This document shows, one piece after another, positions 14,333-19,974 of a stretch of 19,974 nt of DNA; within the stretch, counting starts at the first letter, position 1; every line of letters starts with the position of its first letter. Below the pieces are notes generated by a model, which saw only the letters and a program-made list of their open reading frames with translations, was not told the DNA's origin and made no database searches. The position numbers were made by a program, and so were the translations under genes. This DNA is from Candidatus Helarchaeota archaeon (GTDB taxonomy: Archaea > Asgardarchaeota > Lokiarchaeia > Helarchaeales > HEL-GB-A), in assembly GCA_013375405.1 (NCBI GenBank), contig JABXJU010000068.1, positions 1 to 19,974 on the forward strand. Reading direction: 5' to 3'.

Positions 14333-15523
14333 TTAATCGGCTTTCCCGATTCCTTTAGAAAGCACATGTTCTCCCCCATAGAATTCTGCTGGGGGAGTTT
14401 CGTGCGTGATATCTGTTATAATTCCACCAAAGACTTCGTCTTCTGTCAATCCCCATTCAAAAGGCATAATCCTGCTTCCGCTCGGATAAATCCAATCAAA
14501 TTCTTCATTAATGAACTTCTTTTTATCTTTCAAAGCGGGAGGTGTGCAATCTAACGTCATTTTTGGTGTTGCTACGCCTCTCTGTTTTATATCGTTCACC
14601 AAATATTGCCAAAGTTCCGGAGTACCATATTTAAATAAGGCTTTATGCTTAGGTTCGAAGGCGTTGATAAATAATTGATGATTCGTTAGTAAGCCAGTCA
14701 TTCTGACGGTCCAACTTGATCTTCCCATTCTCATTAGCATTCCTAAGAGAGGCGGCCATGGTACGTAGCAGAACCAATAATCTGGTGCGCCGTATATTTT
14801 TTTGGAAGATAGTCCATCCCACACGCCCCCAAGATTAGCCCAATTTGATAGATCGCAGGACATATTTATACCACCGCTCACATACACCATACAAATAGAA
14901 TATGCTGAGTCAGCCCAATGTGGGCTTCGCTCATTTCGAACATCCCGTAATACATCTATAATGTGAAAGCCGCTCTTCATGACATCTTTCGTGTAATTAG
15001 GAATTTCACGAAGCTTAATCCCCAGCTTCATATGACGTCTATCAAATATTTCGTCATCTTTCTTAATGTACCAGTAATCTGCAGGAAGACCGTCCTCCAT
15101 ATGTCCGTTAATGAGGAGTTCGACCTGAGAAGTGTCATCAGCCATTACAACAAATGTGATATCAGTCGAATCACCGTAAATAAGCTTTGTTGTTCCCATT
15201 TGTAGATCAGAACGCACATAGATCAAAGGGGGAAAAAACCAAGTTGAAAAGACCTTCTCTGGATTTTTGATTTTACCATCCAAAACGTCCTTGGCAGCCT
15301 CCACAGCTGTTTGAAATTTTTCATTAACGGCATCACCGAGCTTTGGGAAGAAATCTACCTCCGGATCACTAATTTGCTTATAATAATAGTCCCAACCATA
15401 TTCTTGAATTATTCTCCAGATGTGCTCTCCTATGGGAATCATCTTCTTGATTGGAATTGAATCTGGAATTTCTCCATAGGTATGTTGGGGCATAATCTTT
15501 CCAGCGCCTTTTATAAATTTCAT
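14333..15523 (-). CDS. Protein of unknown function, 396 aa, Trp/Tyr-rich
   Basis: I do not recognise this protein. It is soluble, with no signal peptide or clear membrane helix, and unusually rich in Trp and Tyr (for example EYGWDYYYKQ, PADYWYIKKDD, APDYWFCYVPWPP). A central beta-rich stretch (TDITFVVMADDTSQVELLIN) is followed by a conserved-looking segment RSPHWADSAYSICMVYVSGG. The C-terminal part contains DWIYPSGSRIMPFEWGL. Composition suggests a beta-sandwich or ligand-binding fold with an aromatic cleft, but this is only an impression. The start is ATG at 15523; another ATG at 15493 has GGAAAG upstream and may be the true start. The selenoprotein candidate lies 74 bases downstream on the same strand, so the two could share a transcript. 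Confidence 0.75.
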   Translation of the reverse strand: MKFIKGAGKIMPQHTYGEIPDSIPIKKMIPIGEHIWRIIQEYGWDYYYKQISDPEVDFFPKLGDAVNEKFQTAVEAAKDVLDGKIKNPEKVFSTWFFPPLIYVRSDLQMGTTKLIYGDSTDITFVVMADDTSQVELLINGHMEDGLPADYWYIKKDDEIFDRRHMKLGIKLREIPNYTKDVMKSGFHIIDVLRDVRNERSPHWADSAYSICMVYVSGGINMSCDLSNWANLGGVWDGLSSKKIYGAPDYWFCYVPWPPLLGMLMRMGRSSWTVRMTGLLTNHQLFINAFEPKHKALFKYGTPELWQYLVNDIKQRGVATPKMTLDCTPPALKDKKKFINEEFDWIYPSGSRIMPFEWGLTEDEVFGGIITDITHETPPAEFYGGEHVLSKGIGKAD

Positions 15524-15752
15524 AGGAAACTTTGCTAATCCAATTTTCCTAATGATACATTCTCATATCAAAAAAAATCTTTTTCCAAGGTTTTATTTCT
15601 ACTTAGCAAAGAGATTTTTTAGAAAGGAAATTTGAATTTTTAGGTTAATCTAGAGAAAGATGGCTTTGCATATTTTCATTTAGAGGAATTAAAAATAAAT
15701 GTAATAAGTAAAAAAAATAGAGGATTTTAAGGCTTGATATGAAAAACTAACT

Positions 15753-16217
15753 CTATTTTACTATTTTTTTAGCACTATCAATCCATTTTTTAACGTCATC
15801 TTTAGTAGGAACTTTATTAACATCGCCATGCCAACCAGGCTTTTTATCTGCCTCTTTCGCAAATTTTACCACCCTACTATGAAGATCATCTACCTTTTGC
15901 TTACTTAATTCTTTCACAGTTTCAATGTCCATCTCAAATAGTAGGTTTGTATATTCTTCGGCAGCTCGCCTTACCCGGAATAAATCTGCCTGGCAGACCC
16001 ATTTATAGAGTAACTTCGGGCTAATGTTAGTGGCTTCCGCAACGTCCACAAATGAGGCATTTCTCAAATCTTCGGTAGTTTTTATTCCTACGCGCTTTAG
16101 ATCTTGCGCATATTCTTCTCCAATACCTTCAATATCAATAACGTTCCCAATTTGTTCGGCTTCTATCTTTTTAGATGTAATAACTGCTTCTTTTACCTTC
16201 TTTTTACCTTTACCCAT
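15753..16217 (-). CDS. DUF4332-type helix-hairpin-helix protein
   Basis: This is a 154-aa basic protein. After a Lys-rich N-terminus (MGKGKKKVKE), residues 27-77 hold a helix-hairpin-helix module (VIDIEGIGEEYAQDLKRVGI, then the TTEDLRNA helix and SPKLLYKWVCQADL) typical of DUF4332. Residues 84-152 hold a second, more diverged module ending in VKKWIDSAKKIVK. The same module ending (W..xAK) is seen in the membrane protein encoded at 1739-3208, so the two belong to one broad family. HhH modules bind DNA backbone or proteins; with the basic tail a nucleic-acid role is plausible but untested. The ATG at 16217 opens the ORF, with only a weak GGAAAAGATG upstream. It stands alone, 229 bases from the next gene on this strand. 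Confidence 0.82.
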   Translation of the reverse strand: MGKGKKKVKEAVITSKKIEAEQIGNVIDIEGIGEEYAQDLKRVGIKTTEDLRNASFVDVAEATNISPKLLYKWVCQADLFRVRRAAEEYTNLLFEMDIETVKELSKQKVDDLHSRVVKFAKEADKKPGWHGDVNKVPTKDDVKKWIDSAKKIVK

Positions 16218-16807
16218 CGTTCATCATCTTTTCCTATTCTATTTTATATTTTCTTTTATCAAAATTGATTTTCATAAAAGTCAAATAATATAATCAAATT
16301 CTAGTATCCGTTTTTTTTAAATATTTATAAAAAAGAATCCACCAAGGACCGCTATCTAAACAAGAATTATTCATTGAAAGGAATTAGTTGGAATAAAATA
16401 ATCCATATAATTTAAAAATAGGAAGAACTATAAATCATTTTACAGCAAATTGCCTTCTTCCTAGTCAATAATTGTGACACTTAAACGGTCGCTAATGAAT
16501 CCACCAAAAATTGTAAAGAAAAATAAAGAAAATTTGTCCCTTAGTAAAAACAATTCATTTTTGAGTTTTAGACATTATTGTGTTAACTTTTTTGTAGGAA
16601 TAACGACTTTTTAACAAGGATGTTGAAAAAGTTTAAATTCCTATGAATTTCCTCTTAGCTTAGTGGCATATAAGTACATAAAAAATGCGAACGAACACTA
16701 TAAACGCGCCTTATTAGAGGTAAGAGCGACAAAAAGAAGTAAAAAGAAAATAGTGAAATGATTCACGATAGCTGCCGACATAATATATAGCAAGGGTATT
16801 GAAGAAA
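16218..16807. other. 590-base intergenic region before the purine operon
   Basis: No coding frame or structured RNA gene is convincing here. The left part must hold the - strand promoter of the DUF4332 gene. A nine-base inverted repeat (TAGGAAGAA at 16419-16427, TTCTTCCTA at 16455-16463) with a 27-base loop could form a hairpin but is not beyond chance for this composition. The right part holds the purine promoter elements listed separately. Confidence 0.55.
16665..16673 (+). promoter_or_regulatory. Candidate TATA box of the pur operon (GGCATATAA)
   Basis: The same nine bases precede the histone gene at 7578-7586. Transcription would start near 16695-16700 and give a leader of about 110 bases. 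A second TATA-like stretch (TAATATATA, 16781-16789) lies about 25 bases before the ATG at 16808 and would give a leaderless purC message. Either or both may be used. Confidence 0.45.
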
Positions 16808-17551
16808 ATGACAAGTGATTTAAAATTAGGAAAAAAACTAGCAGAGGGTAAGACAAAAATTGTATATGAATCCACTGATGCAAATGAGGTCATTCTAGAA
16901 TTTAAAGATGATATTACTGCCGGAGATGGTCTGAAACACGATGTTATTTCTGGAAAAGGATATCTAAATTGTGCGATCTCGTCTAAGATATTTGAAATAC
17001 TAGAGAATGCAGGTGTTCCGACACATTATGTGAAGTATGTTCCACCAAGTTATATGGTTGTCCGAAAAGTCACAATGCTTCCCGTAGAAATTGTGTGTCG
17101 AAATATCGCAGCGGGACATCTTTTGCACCGATTTCCTGTAAAAGCTGGCGAGAAAATGGAGCCTCCTCTCGTTGAATTTTTCCTAAAAGATGATGAACAC
17201 CACGACCCAATGATTAACGATATGCACATGACATATCTAAAATTAGCAACTCGAGACGAATGCGATCGGATTCGTGAGATCACACTTAATGTGAATAGCG
17301 CCATGAAGGAATTTTTCGACTCCAAAGGAATAAAGTTAGTGGATTTTAAGATTGAAGTGGGGCGTGATGCATCGGGACAATTCTTGGTGAGCGATGAAAT
17401 TAATGGAGATAGTTGTCGTTTATGGGTGAAGGCAGAAGAAGGAAAAATTTTAGATAAGGATGTTTATCGAAAGGGTGGCTCTTTAGATGAGGTAAAAAAT
17501 GTCTATATTAATTTGTATAAACAATTAATTGGGCAAGAGCCCTCGTTTTAG
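16808..17551 (+). CDS. purC: Phosphoribosylaminoimidazole-succinocarboxamide synthase (SAICAR synthetase)
   Basis: PurC condenses CAIR with aspartate using ATP in step 8 of de novo purine synthesis. The 247-aa protein is of normal length for the prokaryotic enzyme and shows the family signatures: LAEGKTKIVYES near the N-terminus (ATP-binding glycine loop), KHDVISGKG, PVEIVCRNIAAGHLL in the centre, LVDFKIEVGRD and the C-terminal SDEINGDSCRLW followed by DKDVYR. I place the start at ATG 16808; a TTG at 16799 would add three residues but sits too close to the only Shine-Dalgarno-like AGGGT (16793-16797). It is the first gene of a tight purC-purS-purQ-purL operon, with nine bases to purS. Confidence 0.97.
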   Translation: MTSDLKLGKKLAEGKTKIVYESTDANEVILEFKDDITAGDGLKHDVISGKGYLNCAISSKIFEILENAGVPTHYVKYVPPSYMVVRKVTMLPVEIVCRNIAAGHLLHRFPVKAGEKMEPPLVEFFLKDDEHHDPMINDMHMTYLKLATRDECDRIREITLNVNSAMKEFFDSKGIKLVDFKIEVGRDASGQFLVSDEINGDSCRLWVKAEEGKILDKDVYRKGGSLDEVKNVYINLYKQLIGQEPSF

Positions 17552-17559
17552 GTGAGTTA

Positions 17560-17823
17560 GTGTCAGAATATACTGTTGAAATTGTCATTGAAAATAAACC
17601 TGCAGCACGAGATCCCGAGGGACAAACCGTTCAGAAGGATCTTATTAACCGAGGGGGATTTGATATGGTCACCTCTGTGCGTTCTGGGAAATACTTTCGA
17701 ATGAAAGTTACGGCTTCAAGTGAAAAAGAAGCAAAAGAAATCGTATTCAAACTAAGTAATGATTTACGAATTTTCAATCCCGTGGCACATATTTGCACTA
17801 TTACTGTAAAAGGAGAAATATGA
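17560..17823 (+). CDS. purS: Phosphoribosylformylglycinamidine synthase, PurS subunit
   Basis: PurS is the small structural subunit that joins PurQ and PurL in the three-part FGAM synthase found in archaea and Gram-positive bacteria. The 87-aa protein has the family pattern: an opening beta strand (EYTVEIVIENKPAARDPEGQ), the KDLINRGGFDMVTSVRSGKY segment and the MKVTASSEKEAKEIVFKL helix, closing with NPVAHICTITV. The start is a GTG at 17560, preceded by GGTGAG that overlaps the purC stop, so translation is probably coupled. Length and sequence are normal for the family. It is followed 17 bases later by purQ. Confidence 0.96.
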   Translation: MSEYTVEIVIENKPAARDPEGQTVQKDLINRGGFDMVTSVRSGKYFRMKVTASSEKEAKEIVFKLSNDLRIFNPVAHICTITVKGEI

Positions 17824-17840
17824 TTAGAAGGCTTAAATGA

Positions 17841-18551
17841 ATGGGTATTAAAGTCGCAGTTGTCCAGTTTCCAGGCAGTAATTGCGATCTTGATACAGTC
17901 CATGTGCTAAAAAATATAATGCATATTGATACTGATTTAGTTTGGCATGCCTTTTTTAAGGATTCGAAATATAATGCCGCAGTTTTGCCAGGGGGATTTT
18001 CATATGGAGATCATTTGCGAGCAGGAATAATAGCAGCGTATAATCCCGCAATGCAAATTGTAAAGGACATGGCAAAAGAAGGAAAACCAATCCTTGGAAT
18101 TTGTAATGGATTTCAAACCTTAATTGAAGCTGAACTTTTACCAGGGGCCTTACTCCAGAATGATTGTTTAACCTTCGTTTGTAAATGGGTCTATTTACGG
18201 ACGGAATCTAGTAATTCAGTTTTTACAAATGAGATTAAAAAAGGAACAGTAATACGGATTCCAGTAGCCCATGGAGAAGGGCGATATTTCAATGATGAGA
18301 AATCTTTGAAAGAATTAAATGAAAATGATCAAATTATTTTTCGTTATTCTGATAAAAATGGTGAAATCACACCCCAATCGAATCCTAATGGGGCATTTGA
18401 AAACATTGCTGGCATTTGTAATTTAGAACGCAATGTAGTTGGTATGATGCCGCACCCAGAACGTGCAAGCGAACCGATAATAAGCCCATATAGGAGTCGT
18501 GATGGAACTGGTATCTTTCAATCCTTAAAGCAATTCTTGGGGGGATACTAA
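17841..18551 (+). CDS. purQ: Phosphoribosylformylglycinamidine synthase, glutaminase subunit PurQ
   Basis: PurQ releases ammonia from glutamine and passes it to PurL for conversion of FGAR to FGAM. The 236-aa protein is a class I glutamine amidotransferase with the nucleophile Cys88 in the elbow GICNGFQ and the His205/Glu207 pair in MMPHPERA. VVQFPGSNCD at the N-terminus and VLPGGFSYGDHLRAG (48-62) are PurQ-specific signatures. An ATG at 17841 opens the gene; no strong Shine-Dalgarno precedes it. The stop is seven bases before purL, indicating an operon. Nothing unusual is seen. Confidence 0.97.
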   Translation: MGIKVAVVQFPGSNCDLDTVHVLKNIMHIDTDLVWHAFFKDSKYNAAVLPGGFSYGDHLRAGIIAAYNPAMQIVKDMAKEGKPILGICNGFQTLIEAELLPGALLQNDCLTFVCKWVYLRTESSNSVFTNEIKKGTVIRIPVAHGEGRYFNDEKSLKELNENDQIIFRYSDKNGEITPQSNPNGAFENIAGICNLERNVVGMMPHPERASEPIISPYRSRDGTGIFQSLKQFLGGY

Positions 18552-18558
18552 AATACCG

Positions 18559-19974
18559 ATGGTTTCGGGGGTACACGTCGATCTAAAACCTGATGAAATA
18601 GAGAAGGTGAAAAAAATGCTAGGGCGAACCCCGAACATGGTCGAAGTCGGCATGATAGATATCATGTGGTCCGAACATTGCTCCTACAAGAGTTCTCGCC
18701 CTATTTTAAAAATGCTTCCTACGGAGGCGCCTCATGTCCTAATAGGCCCAGGGGAGGATGCAGGGGTGATTGATATTGGGGATGGATTAGTTGTTACTTT
18801 CAAGATTGAATCTCACAACCATCCCTCTGCAATTGTTCCATATGATGGGGCCGCGACGGGGATTGGTGGGATTGTTCGGGATATTTTATGTATGGGCGCC
18901 CGTCCTATCGCACTTTTAGACCCGCTCCGGTTTGGGTCTCTCACTAGCGGGCATTCGCGTTGGTTATTTGAATATGTAGTGAAGGGTATAGGAGATTACG
19001 GGAATTGTATAGGGGTGCCCACTGTTGGGGGAGAGGTTGAGTTTGATGAAAGTTTTGAAGCAAATTGTTTAGTTAATGTTGCTTGTGTTGGGGTTGGAAA
19101 GAAGGAGGAAATCAAGAGAAGTATTGCTAACCAAGTTGGGGACAAACTAATCCTCATGGGGGGCTCAACAGGTAGAGATGGACTCGGCGGAGTAACCTTC
19201 GCCTCACGGGTGCTCACTGATAAGTCCGAGGAAGATCGACCTGCTGTTCAAATTGGAGACCCTTTTACGAAAAAACTGATCATCGAAGCCACTTTAGAAG
19301 CCTTAAAAACAGGATATGTGCATGGATTAAAGGATTTGGGTGGTGGAGGGTTCACCTGTGTCTGTTCAGAGTTAGCAGGGGGTGGGGGAACTGGTGTCGA
19401 TGTTGATCTCGATAAAATTTTTCTTCGCGAGCCAGGTATGATCCCTTATGAAATCATGGTTTCAGAATCTCAGGAACGTATGATGTTTGTGGTCGATCCT
19501 AATGGAGTGGAAATAATTACAGACATCTTTAAAAAATTCGAAATCCCTCATGCTGTTGTAGGAACTGTAACTGATACTGGAAATATACACATGCAAAAAG
19601 ATGGCAAAGAAGCTGGAGTTCTGCCAGCGAGCATATTAGATGATGCGCCTGTCATTCATCGTATAAAACGAAAACCTGAACATATTGATAGATTAAAGAA
19701 AATAGAAGCTCCAAGTATGCCGAGAGATCTCACTGAATCTATCTATCAACTATTGGGATCTCCAAATATTGCGGATATGGGGTGGGTTTATCACCAATAT
19801 GATCATGAAGTAGGGGTCCGGACGGTTATAAAACCTGGACATGCAGATGCCGCAGTATTAAGAATTTTTAATACAAATAAAGCGATTGCTGTTGCTACTG
19901 ATTGCAATGCACGTCATACCTATTTAGATCCCTACCATGGAGGGGCGGGTGCTACTGCCGAAGCCTGCCGAAAC
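18559..19974 (+). CDS. purL: Phosphoribosylformylglycinamidine synthase, PurL subunit (3' end beyond window)
   Basis: The frame is open from the ATG at 18559 to the last base of the window, 472 codons of a protein that is usually about 720-770 aa in this form. PurL uses ATP and ammonia from PurQ to convert FGAR to FGAM. Signatures are present in order: WSEHCSYKSSRPILK near residue 37, IGPGEDAGV, then KIESHNHPSAIVPYDGAATG and GIVRDILCMGARP (the ATP/substrate-binding region), later KDLGGGGFTC and the second-half repeat near the window end (ATDCNARHTYLDPYHGGAGA). It lacks the N-terminal PurS-like and C-terminal glutaminase domains of large PurL, in agreement with the separate purS and purQ genes just upstream. 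The end is a window truncation, not a mutation. Confidence 0.96.
   Translation, partial: MVSGVHVDLKPDEIEKVKKMLGRTPNMVEVGMIDIMWSEHCSYKSSRPILKMLPTEAPHVLIGPGEDAGVIDIGDGLVVTFKIESHNHPSAIVPYDGAATGIGGIVRDILCMGARPIALLDPLRFGSLTSGHSRWLFEYVVKGIGDYGNCIGVPTVGGEVEFDESFEANCLVNVACVGVGKKEEIKRSIANQVGDKLILMGGSTGRDGLGGVTFASRVLTDKSEEDRPAVQIGDPFTKKLIIEATLEALKTGYVHGLKDLGGGGFTCVCSELAGGGGTGVDVDLDKIFLREPGMIPYEIMVSESQERMMFVVDPNGVEIITDIFKKFEIPHAVVGTVTDTGNIHMQKDGKEAGVLPASILDDAPVIHRIKRKPEHIDRLKKIEAPSMPRDLTESIYQLLGSPNIADMGWVYHQYDHEVGVRTVIKPGHADAAVLRIFNTNKAIAVATDCNARHTYLDPYHGGAGATAEACRN

Noticed and set aside
16419..16463. Nine-base inverted repeat with a 27-base loop as a riboswitch or small RNA
   Set aside because: Inverted repeats of this size are expected by chance several times in 20 kb of AT-rich DNA, and it lies upstream of the likely transcription start.
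1..19974. tRNA genes, CRISPR arrays, insertion sequences or integration sites
   Set aside because: No cloverleaf with a T-loop GGTTCRA and acceptor pairing, no regularly spaced direct repeats, and no transposase or integrase motifs were found by eye.

Overview
The window looks like chromosomal DNA of an Asgard archaeon, most likely Lokiarchaeota-like. The support is: AT-rich archaeal sequence with TATA-type promoters; an HMf-type histone; a Rab/Ras-like small GTPase; zinc-ribbon and AN1-finger proteins; many long coiled-coil proteins; helix-hairpin-helix (DUF4332-type) proteins; and a selenoprotein candidate whose 3' element resembles the eukaryotic SECIS rather than the usual archaeal one. 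The lineage is inferred from this gene content; no rRNA is present to confirm it.

Layout. 1-1742 holds two overlapping GT-B glycosyltransferases on the + strand, the first cut by the window edge. 1739-3960 (- strand) carries a Rab-like GTPase followed by a membrane protein with helix-hairpin-helix modules around a Yip1-like four-helix region. 4181-7244 holds two + strand coiled-coil proteins meeting a - strand coiled-coil/proline-rich protein tail to tail over a perfect palindrome. 7675-7908 is the histone, preceded by a 430-base regulatory region. 8095-9680 has a zinc-ribbon protein divergent from an AN1-finger/site-2-protease fusion. 9707-11231 holds an unrecognised protein and a HEAT-repeat protein, divergent from each other. 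11238-13695 (- strand) is a compact run of GNAT acetyltransferase, unknown protein and nitrilase-family hydrolase. 13865-14258 is the most notable part: a HesB/IscA-like gene with an in-frame TGA directly before Cys-Gly, and downstream of its stop a kink-turn hairpin with AUGA/GA core and A-rich apical loop. 14333-16217 has an unrecognised 396-aa protein and a second DUF4332-type protein. 16808-19974 is a de novo purine operon purC-purS-purQ-purL, with purL running off the end.

Functional links. The purine genes act together: PurS, PurQ and PurL form the multi-subunit FGAM synthase, and PurC acts two steps later. The Rab-like GTPase beside a Yip1-like protein and two coiled-coil proteins suggests, by inference only, a membrane or scaffold module. 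The selenoprotein candidate implies that this organism has selenocysteine machinery elsewhere in the genome.
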